Source of the DNA: Scedosporium boydii
Lineage: Eukaryota; Ascomycota; Sordariomycetes; Microascales; Microascaceae
Direction of reading: 5' to 3'
DNA: 64,000 nt
NCBI GenBank assembly: GCA_002221725.1
Contig: NJFT01000038.1
Location: forward strand, 62,001-126,000
The notes under the pieces are model-generated. The model searched no databases, was not told where the DNA came from, and saw nothing but the letters and a program-made list of their open reading frames with translations. The position numbers and the translations under genes were made by a program. Every line of letters starts with the position of its first letter. Within the stretch, counting starts at the first letter, position 1. Below are positions 35,801 to 46,959 of the stretch, one piece after another.

Positions 35801-37121
35801 TTCCACGCTAAGAGCTGTATTTCCTTGCTACTTCAATTTCCGCCCCGGAATTGAAATTCGGGAATGCCAAACGGAAGACGAGTTTCGGGCTCAGCCGATG
35901 GGCTTTTCTTGTTGAAGGCTCTCGTCTCCGAGTGGTCTTCGAGTTCTGCCCTTCGCTTTCGGATCCAGCTTGACAAATGGGCAGCAAGACAGCTTTTCAC
36001 AGCTTGCCGAGAGTACCGATCTCTGACTTGATGACCGGCCTCAACAATGATTTGATGGATGCGAATGGGGATGCCGAACTTGTCGGCCTTGATTTTGGCT
36101 TCGGGGCTGACACCTAAGAAACATATATGGGTAGAAAGCATTTCGCATTCCCTTCCCACCTCATCGCTGAGAACAGACGATTTCATATCTCCGAAGCTCC
36201 TTAGACATCCAATCGATGTCGCTCACGTTGCGCGTCATCGGCAACTATATAAGCCAGGAGCCGACGGTATCGGAAACAAGGCTAGAGATGCGCCTTGCGC
36301 GATGAGCGGATATATAAACGTCAAACCGCCCCCTTGAATGGATCCGTTCCATTCATGGGATTTCCCCCAGATATCACGCAAAACGTGAAAAGAGTCCCAG
36401 TTGGCCTCGGTCGACTCTTTCCGCTAGTGCCAATTTCGTTTCCACTTTGCTCGGGTGCCGGGGCCTGTATAGCATCGGTCGCGCCGGCGCAACGCCAGAC
36501 GTCGAGGACGGCCCCAGTCGCGCTAGCAGGTCGTTACCCGCATGCCAAGGCCGGCGAGTTTGACCTGTATGTTCAGGGACATCTGCTAGTCACGGAGACA
36601 GGGCGCAGGGCGCCAGTTAAGTGTGATAGTGCTAGGCTCTCCGCCGCCTTCCAAGGGCATATTCCAAGGCATTAGAGAGCGAAGCAGCCGTCGCCCACCA
36701 CTTATGCATCTTCTCCCTATTGCCCTCGGGATCCCAAAAGCCATTACCATTCCGGAACTGCCACATCATCCCGCGGGATGTCGCGATATATAAATGTGAT
36801 TCGGCATGGATTGATGACTGTTAAGATGTTTGGCAAGTGGTTTACCCCCTCGTGACAGTCGCACCCGACGCTTCTTTGGGCGAAAGAGACACCCTACTAA
36901 GCAGTCGGATCCCAGGACAAATTTGACGCGGATAATCTCAGAATCTCAGTGTATCCGCTTCCCTGGGGATCGTTCCGTCGCTCGAGGGCACAGGGCAAGT
37001 AAGGTGGAAGCCCAAGGCCTAACGGCAAGCCTATCTGAACGTCGAAGCCATGCCCAATCTCTCCCCAGAGGGCGGACTCAATCTGCCGAACGGTCTCCAA
37101 GGGATCACCGTCATCGGCCAT
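32886..37121 (-). pseudogene. SNF2-family helicase pseudogene
   Basis: The clearest relic is at 33179-32886: ILFTTAGACGTGMNGLVAAN, LMDIP, then QCIGHVQQPGQ and EVLLYDRLKQL. This matches SNF2 helicase motifs V and VI (TTxAGGxGLNLxxA, then QAxGRxxRxGQ) with altered arginines in the motif VI region. Upstream lie GKIDFLREFVRKAKE (about 33.4 kb, another frame), a P-loop-like TGFITGVAGCGMSS with lysine replaced by methionine (about 34.0 kb) followed by DPMVALSPRKAV, and more coding-like pieces to 36.2 kb. A likely original start (MADDGDPLETVRQIESALWG) is at 37121. Frame changes and stops occur throughout. Such enzymes remodel chromatin or DNA using ATP; this copy cannot. Confidence 0.72.
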
Positions 37122-37219
37122 CTTGTGAGAAAAGCTGAAGGGAGAAGACGATCGATTGACGGGAGAATAAGGGATAAGAAGTAGAGGATAACTTGGCTAA
37201 AGATTGAATCGTATTCTTA

Positions 37220-37840
37220 GTGATCCTATTGATTCTTAGGCAACACCTCGAGCGTCGCGAGCTCCACGTTTTGGCTGACCACTGCCCGCCACACGGCCTC
37301 CTTGGCGTTCGCAAGGGCCTTGCGTGCACGGTACGGTCCTCTTTGGCCTCTGCAACAGCGTCCCCGGCGGTAAAAACCTCGTCAATATGGAGACGGGTTG
37401 ATTGGAGACGGGATAGTTCGTCGCAGAGCTCCGATCACAAGCTTGAGGTCAATGGCCTTCTGCTCCAACGGGAGCACCCGAGGGTCTCTTTTGGCCATTT
37501 GACGTCCGTTCGAGGCTCTTGGTAGTTCTGAAGGTAGAGCACAAGTCAATTGCGGGTTGCCATGTTTATCGAACATGAGCGCCCGCGCCGAGAGCCAGGA
37601 ACGGAATTGCGGAACGGTCAGGATTTGCTCCGTTACTGCAGCGTGCTGGATTTGTTGGATCATGATGCTGCTGAATGCATTTGACCCGTTTCTGGCGACC
37701 TGGTCGAAAGCGGATACGGCGATGACTTCCCTATTCGGCGCTACACAGGCTGCCTCCCACTGCGATGAGCTATACGAGATTGGTAGTGAGAATCCCCTTC
37801 TCTCTCAGTTTCACGTTCATGGTAAGAGGTAGGCGTGAGG
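37220..37840 (-). pseudogene. Broken helical/coiled-coil protein relic upstream of the SNF2 relic
   Basis: One frame (37663-37382) reads FRSWLSARALMFDKHGNPQL and later DLKLVIGALRR. A second frame continues at once with ELCDELSRLQSTRLHIDEV, then GDAVAEAKEDRTVHARKALA and NVELATLEVLP before a stop. The switch near 37430 looks like a one-base indel in one coding sequence. The composition suggests an alpha-helical, partly coiled-coil protein. The family is unknown. It lies just upstream of the helicase relic on the same strand. Confidence 0.55.
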
Positions 37841-39583
37841 AAGGGAAAGAAGGGAACATCGGCCATGACAAGATATTAAGATGGTCAAACGAACTGGGAT
37901 ATCCTAAGAGGGAAAGATGACTGAGTGTGGTTGATTGATAGGATTTTGCTAGGAAATATGTAGTCTATGGTGGATGATTGATTGCCATGGCCCATTTTGA
38001 GACCACGGATGGAGTTTTTTGGGAAGAGGAGGAAGAGATGAGATGGGAGGTGGGAGGGCTTCTCTCTTTATATAGACGATCGGGGAGAGGAATGATTGGG
38101 TTTCCTTCCGGCATCCGGCACAGCAGTGAATCAGCCGACCCTGAATAGGATATATCACCAAAAAGCGATTGAATTCCTTCTGCATGTGGGAAAATTGGAT
38201 ATGGATATAGGCAAGGATGGAGGTGGCAAGTAGGTCGACTTCCCAAGGTTTGTGTGATGCGTGATTCACTGATATTGGATCAGACGTGCCAGCCACGACC
38301 ATCTCTAACGGGAATGATGTTGGGAGAGCTGTAGCTATCTCGCTCTTCTACCAGGCTTAGAAGTGGGAAGGAGCCATACTTCTTGGATCCCATTCGAAAA
38401 TGAGTCTGAGACCCATTGCTGCAGTGAGGCGAGCTGCTTCCTGCCTTGAGCGGTCTGCCCCAATGATGTTGCTTCCGAGGTATCCAAGATTTCATGTTAC
38501 CCACAAGCCGTGAGTCCCTCTTCGCTGTTACATTAGTGTTTGCTGTTTATTCGGACGGCAAATATGTGTGGGAGGTTGGGGTGTTGGCTTGTCGATGGCC
38601 TCATTTGAGAGTCGTTGTTTCCCCTTCCATTTCTTCTTATTTTTATCATATCTCGCGGAGACTTCCACCCACATCACCAAAGGACACCAACAAATCCAAG
38701 CTCCAAGGCAGTGGTGAGAGAGGCATTGCGATGCTCTCCTCTTCGTAGGCTTGAGCTCTAAGAACTCTGACGCCGAACGTTGGCGGCCCTCCGGGAATCC
38801 GATCCGCAACTATTCCCGGAACTTGCCTTGAGGAGACAGTTTAGTGTAATAGCAGAAGACCAACCCAGATATGAAGAGAAAAGTAAAAAGTTGAGTGACA
38901 GAATCCACCTTTACATACCTTGTGCATATTTCCTACGCAGTCCTACCCGACCTCCCCGCTGTATTCCTCGTTCGTGGTTACCCGACACTTGTTTGCATGG
39001 CAAGACCCCAGGAGATGAATATCACCAGGATCCAAAAAATGAGTCTTGTTGAGCAAACGGGTGACGAAGCCTTGTCCTGTTTGTTTGCGGTGCAATACGG
39101 GTAGATCATATGCGCCCACCTTCATTGCACGCGGAGGGGGCATCCAATAGTCCATCGCGGGCGGCTCAAATAGTTGAGACTTTTGCTGCTTCTTTTATAA
39201 CTTATTTTTCTCTCCAGAGGAGGACTGCGAATTCACATTCCGCAGTGGGAACAGGGCAAGCGGCTGGTTTGAGAGTAAATACACACTTGAGAGAGAGAGA
39301 TGGTTTCACTGTTCACTGTTCGGGCATATCGGGTGGAGGATGTTTGCTCTGCATCGAGATCAAAAAGCCACAGATAGCCTAGCCTATCAAGGTTGAAGTT
39401 CTAGATTTGAAAGGTTCAATGTTTAATGTTGGAGATGGCGGCTCCCCAAGCCCCATCACCAGCGGCTGCATTTGTCCATATCCTAGCGATATGCAGAGAG
39501 TAGCGGTCAAAGTATTTCATATCGTTCGAAACTACAAGAGCTTCGAGTTCATCCAAGGGGCCCGAAGCTGTCTTCGTAGTGAG
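37841..39583. other. Gene-free spacer inside the island
   Basis: No reading frame with convincing protein character was found. The left part may hold the promoter of the minus-strand relics. The right part leads into the phosphotransferase relic. Confidence 0.4.
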
Positions 39584-40518
39584 ATGACTCCCCCAATCGA
39601 ACAATCCATCCGTCAAGTGCGGGATGATGCATGGTTAATGGGCTCTTCGATCCGCTGCGAAAATGTCACCACGCTGCCACAGGATTCTTTGCCCAGCTGG
39701 GAAGATGCCGATCGGCACATGTCCTGCTTGCGCCCAATCGAGACGGAGACGCAGTGCATGACGGATGCCGCGTCCAATCTGATTCACCAATCCGGGACCC
39801 CTGGTGCTCTTTGGGCCATCGGCGGCGCGTTGTGTAAAGCAAAGGCCAGTGAAGAATGCATGGAGATGGAGGCCGAGACTCTAAGATATGTCCGGAAAAT
39901 ATTCAATATTCCGGTACCCGAGATTCTTTACGACTGGATAGATACCGTCTCCAGCCGGTCGTTTCTCATTCTCCAGCCTATTGAAGGGGTAACTTTACAA
40001 CGAGCATGGCCATCATTATCGCAAGACCAACGCAAACGTATCGCAGTACAAGTAGCTCAGTATTGTGAAGTCCTCAGCAAACAAATGTCTGACGCTCTTG
40101 AAAGTGCGACAGGGCGTGGAATTCGCGATCAATATCTATTACCCAGCCGGCCCGCGAGCGCGCCATCCTGGAAACCCATCCTGTTCCCCTGCCCCTCGAA
40201 GCTGGCAGCCAGGAAGTACTTGTCTCCGATGGATGCCGGTTAGCGATTCCATATCTACCATGCCGACCTCAGCCCCACCAATATTATGGTTTCGGATGGG
40301 TTACGGGTATCTTAGACTGGGAGTCTGCAGGCTTCTACCCCCGCTTTTGGATTGGCACCAAACCCAAGGTAAGTTACGGTTTTATCTTGGAGGACGTGGA
40401 TGATGGGGACAACTGGGCATGGAGTAGGCTTTTATCAGATGCCTTGTAGGAGCAGGGTTTTATGCCTGATATTGAACGATTCCTAGCTTTTGACAAAATG
40501 GAGAAGAAGCCGCTATGA
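39584..40518 (+). pseudogene. Phosphotransferase (APH/choline-kinase-like) pseudogene
   Basis: The frame from ATG 39584 reads into a kinase-like fold: ALWAIGGALCKAKA (nucleotide-binding lobe), EAETLRYVRKIFNIPVPEIL, and RSFLILQPIEGVTL. Then come the catalytic HADLSPTNIMV (HxDxxxxN) and ILDWESAGFYPRFWIG (metal-binding Asp), both diagnostic of the fungal aminoglycoside-phosphotransferase-like family. It is broken three times: an in-frame TAG at 40241 just before the catalytic loop, a one-base frame change near 40300 between the two motifs, and an in-frame TAG at 40447. A final stop is at 40516. The substrate of the family is usually unknown. Confidence 0.85.
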
Positions 40519-43500
40519 TCTCACTGTAGTAGCGACGGAGTAGCGACGGTGTACATGCTTCCCCACAGTAGTTTTCCGAGTGAACTGTTTGTCTACGGCT
40601 GCTCAGTCGCTCATATCGTTGGCTGATTGAGGCGTCGGAGCTATCAAGGCCAGGCCCTGTGGTGGAGCGGGTCAAATCTGACGACCCAGGCCCCAGCTGC
40701 TCGTTCATCGTGACGTCTTTCATCTTCAGGAGATAGAGTCTCAACGCCTCAAGTGATGCCTTTCAAGTTTCGACTCCCTACACTACGGGCTTGGCCGGCT
40801 AGCGCGTACCAGGCAGTGGGAGTGAAGTAAACGATATTAGTCCTCCACGATGGATATTCAACGCATCACAAGGCCAGAATAATAAATCAAAGCTCGTCCC
40901 CTCCAGCAAGGTTGGCTTTGTCTTTAAGGGGACTTCGGAGCTCATTTAAGAGGCCCCGAGGATCATGTATGGAGAGCGAATGTCCTTGATTTGCATCGCG
41001 TCTTGTCGATTGCTATCTATCCTCCTGCGGAGATCCTCGTGACGCACAGAGAAGAAAACCCATCCTGTGGACTCAGCTATGTACCTGAATTATTCAATCT
41101 AATCGGCGTACTTTTGTCGAGGTTTTGAGGGTGTCAAAAGCGCTCCCGCCGACCAGCTAAACAACACGTTCGACTTCTCCAGCTAATGTCATTTTGAAAA
41201 ATAGCGGTCGTCGATGGTATCATTGGAGAGAGAGACGTGTGACGTTGGCACTGGTTCGTGCTCATATCTACAATCTACGAATAAGGAGAGACGAATCGTG
41301 AAGGGAAAGCAGGGAAGAAGCGCTTTGGTTCCACCTCCACCTCCACCTTGCCTACGAATGAATTACTCCACAGGGTAAATTTGAAGAGAAATCATCGTGA
41401 AGATCAATCAATATGCCGGTCGTTGTGGAATACCCATTGACATGCGTACGGGCTAGTGAAACGGCCGACGGCAAGGAGGAAGGAAAGGGAACTCTCAAGC
41501 CCATTGCTATGATGGGGATTGATAAAGGGTGAGTGAGCATTTCTAATCTCGTCCACTCACATCGTAAGCATCCCATGGTGGAGATGGTGGCTTCTCTTAA
41601 ACTATTACTCCAATGCCTCATACGGCCGGACGGTCGTATCTGGGAGCGGGAGACAGGAAGATTGGTGTTACTCCAACCCCCAGGGAGGTTCGGTTCAGCC
41701 GTCCTGATTTGCCTGCTTTCGCTGATCAGCGTGATGGGTCCGGATATGAAAGTGAAGGGGGGAGCAGAAAAAGGCGAAAATGCGAAAATGATTGATCGGC
41801 CTCGCCCCATCGTCCATGTTGCTTTCTCGCCTGTTTTGAGTTTTCTGCCTCACATGACGGCACCCTCGAGAAGTTGCTCACGTCCCTCCTGGCCTGGTTT
41901 CGCCCTCGATCAGTTCTCATACTTCATCCCTCACACTCGAGTTTAAGCTCAGTTTCCTCGTGGTTAAGATGCAATTACTTCGTCAACACACACACTTCAC
42001 CACAAGCAAACAGGATCCATTCCCAATCTCAAAAAAGCGGAAAGAAATCCATGCTTTATGGGCTCGGCGTGGCCCCGGTCGGCACTAGGGCCTGGTCAAA
42101 GATCCATGATTAAATAGCGCCCTCGTCAACGGCACATGGCAGAACATGGGTCGACAGGGATGGAGCGATTTTTTTCTCAAATTTCTAATTGACACATCGG
42201 CGAAGGGGTGCGTGTCGCCAGGTTCAGCAAGTAAAAGTGCAAATGGGGGTAAGAGGAGAGGCGAAGAAAATTCCGGTATGAAGTAATAGCGTATCCTGCT
42301 CGCTACTGTACGTCGACGTACACTGGAGGCTTTTCGTCACGCCGCATTGGATGTGCGCTTCCGGACCGGATTAGGCATTTCCCAGCTGCCCGAAAGGGCG
42401 CAAACATCAAGGGTCACAAAAGGGTTGGCGGCCCAGCGGCTAAGTCGAGGAGACGCAACAGGACAAAGTCAGGACTCAACAGGACGAGTCAAAGCAAAGA
42501 GGGGACCAGAGAGGGAATGAGGAGAATGAAGAAATAGAGAGTAGAAAGGAATGGAGAATCTGGGTCCCCACACTCTCAGCTGATCCCATCGAGGGGACAA
42601 GGTTTCTGTGCTCCCACCAGATCGACCAGGTAAAAGGCACAGGTCAGCGCAAACCGTGATGACAAAAGTACTCGGAAAGAACGTGGATTACGGGCCAGAA
42701 ACCCGGCCGCAGGAAGGTAAATAAAGGAAATAACAAAGCAAGAGAACAACAGCAAGCAATTCGGAGCGTTTTGGAAACAAGTGAAAGGGGGGAGGGGGTG
42801 GAGGACAGGATGAACAAGACGTGACTGGGGGACCGGAGAAGGAGACGACGCAAGAGAAGGGTAATAGAGGTATCTGGGTCGGTCTCGAGGTATTAGTTTA
42901 ATTCACATAAAATGACCCAACTGCCACCACCCCCCGCCCGTGTCTGGCCTTTTTTTCTTTTCTAACCTCCTTGCCTTCCCTTTCTTCTTTCCTCTCGTCT
43001 TCTCTTTTTCCCGGATTTATCGTTTTCTGCGTTGCTGTTTTTTTGTTGTTTTGTCGTCGTTCTTCCTTGTTGCCCTCTCACCCATCTCTATGCCTCTACC
43101 AATTCCTCGGGTTTTTGGCTTCCAAATCCGATGTTAGCCCGGAATAGGCGTTCAAACGGTCGGAACAGCAGGCAGTGAGGTTTCGACAGGTTCATTCCAA
43201 TCGAACAATGGAATTGCTCTTGAATATGGAGACAATCCTCTTTCCCTCTCGATTTCCGGATTTCTAGCGTCGACGTCTCCTTCTTTTCTTTTTGCACAAT
43301 TTTCTCGTGTGTGAGGCGAGGGCCAGGTCACCCGAAACAAGTGCTTCCAGGCTAACTGCGGGGAGTGGGCGGACCATCTTGATACGTCCAAGTCAAGCCC
43401 GCTGGGTCCCATGTACCACCCATTTTGCCAAGAGGAAAGCCAATGCCTGGTCACTTGCCCCCATCGAATTCATTTGGAGACGAATCAATCGAGTGGGAGT

Positions 43501-45030
43501 CGGGCGAAAAGGCATTCGATGCATATTTTCGACTAAAACCCCAACGAAATGGCATATCATCCTCTTTTTTGGACAAAAAATCCCGCCAGCTTTCTGGGTG
43601 TCGGCGTTCCGGCCAGATGGTTGACGTGTACCGCTCAGGTCCTGCAGAACCGTTAATAGCGTACAGTGTCGGACGGGAGCTGCCGTACATCCCATCTCTG
43701 GATTGAGGCCTGGTGGGTGGGAGTACTTGCTGGTATGATCAGCCCAGTTCCCCCCTCTCGCGAACCCAGGGCCTTCGCTTTAGCGCTCTGCTACTGGTCG
43801 CCACTTCTTACACCAGGGCCCCGATCGACGATGGGTGTCATTCGTCCTGTCGCTGCGCCTGGCTCGTCACCGAGCGCATTCGAAGTTGGATGTTAGTCGA
43901 TGGGGTTTTTGATGCCGCGGTTCCTCGGCGGAAATGAAATGGAATTGATGACGACCATTATGGCAAAAATAGGGCCAATTCATCCAGATTTGATGGCCCG
44001 AAGGTGGTTCCGAGTGCCTCACTGCCGACCATTAATTACTGTCGACACAGTATTACCGTGTGTCCACTCCCGCCTCTTGCCGCCCACATCGACTGCGACA
44101 ATCTCGTGGAGGTACCCATCCTCGCTCTAGGGCAGAGCAGAGCTATTCTCATGCAATCAGTCGAGGGCCAAATTCGCCAGAAGACTTTCCGGGGGATTCA
44201 TTGTACCGTTGAGCGCAGGTGTGCTTGGGTTACTCAACGTGACAAGTCCTGTTTTCGGCGACGTCGGCGTCCAAAAACCACCCGCCCTCCCACACACATA
44301 CACCAATGGTGGTGCTGCACAACCACGCAGTCGTTGTTGTCACGAAGACGGCACGATTCGCCTGCCCAATGGCAGCCGACATGGCTCAATATTTCTCCAC
44401 TGCCCGGACCCTGCTAGGAACTTGGTAGCCATTTTGAGACTTCATTGATTGATTGTTGCCAACCAAGATGTCCACTCTGGACCAGTCTATCCTTGGCGAT
44501 ACTGCTTGAGCGAGACGTAGTTCTTGAGTCAAGCCTCCCGCCTGCTGTCGGTTCCTGGCGAACGAGAAGATGCGTGATGCGTGCCATAAACGGTGTCGAG
44601 GATAGTTCTCTTTACCATCCGACGTATCGTTGGAAGATTTCCGCCTGGTACAATGGCTGCTTGGGTCTACTGTTCTGCTTTCGACCACACCCCGAAAGCG
44701 ACGTCATGGTTGGATTCTCAAAGGGAACGGTCAATTGCCTGCTCGAGGTTTCTGCTTGATGTCTGGGCATTTCCAGTCGCTCGAGCCGCGCCGAGACGAG
44801 GCTTACAGTCTTCGCCCCAACGAGTCTTGGACTGGCTGTCCATCTTGTCCAAACCGCTAGCGGCCGATGGCAGCGACCGCATTTCGAAAGGTTATGCTCG
44901 ATTAGCAGAGTTTCCATTCAAGTGATGAATATTGGCTAGTTGCCTCTGGCTGCTAGAGTTGGCTCGGGCGAGGACACGCTTGGGTTCCCTCTTGTTACCT
45001 TTCCCTGAACCGGCTGGTTCTTGACTTCCA

Positions 45031-45075
45031 GACCGACTACACCGAATACACCGACTACACCGACTACTTGGTCCT
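45031..45075. repeat. Short tandem repeat (ACCGACTAC family)
   Basis: Imperfect copies of CCGACTACA / CCGAATACA follow each other four to five times in the gene-free region. Confidence 0.7.
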
Positions 45076-46003
45076 TCCCAAAGTGTTTCCCGGGCCCAGG
45101 TGATTGGGGCAAGCGCTGCCAGCTGCTCATGGTGGGACCCCTGTCAAGATGGGTGCACTTGCCACAATTAACGCCTCGGTTAGTTCATGTGAACTTCACG
45201 TGATACTCCTCGAATCGTGGCTACCATCTTGCTTTAACCTGCTCCGCTCCCCAAGTTTAGCAAGTGCTAAGTATCCGTTAACAATATTCTTGAACTCTGG
45301 TAGTATCCCTGCGGGGATTCTACCAAAATTCATACCATTTCGTAGGAACAGCACTACCTCGCACTAACCCATAGCTCTTATTGGCCTGTGCAGGGTAGGA
45401 TTGATCCTGCCTGCTCTCGCTTAACCTGATTCATAAGCTACACTAAGCCTGAATGGGGCTAGCGGAAGCTTTGATTGGAGGGGGAAATCAAGAGGCGCAT
45501 TTTCCCAGTCCTGAGACGGCCCCCGACCAATCAGCTTCCAAATTTAATCGAGGCCACCGGACCCACTGCAACCCATGGGCCATGAAAACGAGAGGGAAGG
45601 AGAGAAGAAGCTGATCAACAAGCCTGTTGCAAACAGAAAAATTTCGAGACCGCGCCCCCCAAAATTTCCCCCAAACCCGATCGGCCACCCGCCAATTCGC
45701 AGAGTTGCAGAGAGTCGCAGCAAGTCGCGGTCGTCGCCATCCGCCGATAACTTCCCAAAGTCCCTTTGTACCATCAAAGTGATTCTTTTTGATTGATTGT
45801 ATTGATTTTTCTTCGTTTCCTATTTCTCAGTTGTCGAGCGGCTTAAGTCCCTGAGCGGCACACACAAACTCAAGCGCGCTGTTTACTCTTTCGTTTCCTG
45901 TCACCGGCCCATCTCGCCCTCCTCACGCCCCAATCCTCTTCCCCCCGTCCCCATCCATCCGCCCTGCGCTTCACGGTGAAGATAACACGCGCGACACGTT
46001 TAG

Positions 46004-46957
46004 GTAAGTCTTAGCTTTTCTTACACATGGTAAATTCCTTTGATCGAGCCCTGCCCACGATCTACCTGCCCGTTGATGTATTGTTTCTGCTCGTCTCGTA
46101 CCCCTGGGTTCACCAGAGGCTTGGTCTGCTGCCACCCACCACGGACTCCGTCCTTCGTACATGCTGCATTTTCCTAACCCACCCTATCCGTCGCGTACTA
46201 TCGACAAAGCCAATTCCATATTGTCTCGTGACGCGATTACCATTTGTTCGCTCGAGGATTAGATGGAAATCCCGTTCTAGACCTGTTGGGGCTGCCACGA
46301 GGCTGCTGAATTGGCTTTGTTCTGCCTCGAGCGAACCTGCGATTGTCGCTCCTTTCCCCCCCAATCCTGCTTGTCACTTTACCATTTCTTTCGCTCGCTC
46401 CTCCCTATTGTGCCTTACCCTCCCCTAGCACTTGACACTACTTCGTACCTGCCTCTGCTTCTTCCCCATTCATAGTACGCCGCGGTACCTTGATGACCCC
46501 CTAAACGCGGTGTCTAGATTAGTGGGCGGGAGTCGCTACCAGAACCTGCCACTGCCCTTGCTCAGCGCTGCGGTCGCATTCCCACTTCCCAGCTGCACTC
46601 CACTGAACCCCTAAAGCCACCCACTGAAGCCATTGATTTGTCTCCCTAACTTCAATGCTCCCTCTCCCAACTCTTCCGCCACAATTCGCCTTGCCCTTTC
46701 ATTTTTTTTCTCTTTCCCCGACACATCACCCAAGACGAAAAAACAGCTGGCCCAAGGCTGGCGGCGACGCGACTTTCGTCCATCCAATTTTTTATCGCGA
46801 CACAACCAACCCAATCGTTTTACATCTATTTATTTCGTTCGAATAATTTATCATTATCTTGAGGATTTTGTCTTCAATGTTCTTTTATCCGATATTTGCC
46901 TGCGCGACCTGCTAATCGATTCAAGTGGCCCATCTCATGGGTTGTCGCCCTAAACAG
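46004..46957 (+). promoter_or_regulatory. Possible 5' UTR intron of SWI1
   Basis: A consensus donor (TAGGTAAGTC) at 46004 and an acceptor (CTAAACAG) ending at 46957, two bases before the SWI1 ATG, could bound a 954-bp leader intron. The interval has no coding potential and is pyrimidine-rich. This is an inference from splice consensus only. Confidence 0.4.
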
Positions 46958-46959
46958 TC

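Larger units (their letters stand above)
40519..46959. promoter_or_regulatory. Long gene-free region upstream of SWI1
   Basis: No supported gene was found in 6.4 kb. A short frame at 41413 (MPVVVEYPLTCVRAS...) is followed by a donor-like GGTGAGTG but has no recognisable continuation. Strong CT-rich blocks occur at 42.94-43.1 kb and 45.8-46.9 kb, typical of fungal promoters and leaders. The SWI1-proximal kilobase probably contains a 5' UTR intron. Confidence 0.45.

Noticed and set aside
20767..37840. RIP-mutated transposon block
   Set aside because: I see no marked AT enrichment and no transposase, reverse transcriptase or terminal repeats by eye. A sliding-window RIP index would be needed to settle it.
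10300..40518. Starship-type giant element
   Set aside because: No DUF3435 tyrosine recombinase gene or clear target-site duplication is visible, so the idea is mentioned only as a test for the island.
42940..43137. 65-codon Phe-rich frame
   Set aside because: It is the translation of a CT-rich tract with no coding signature.
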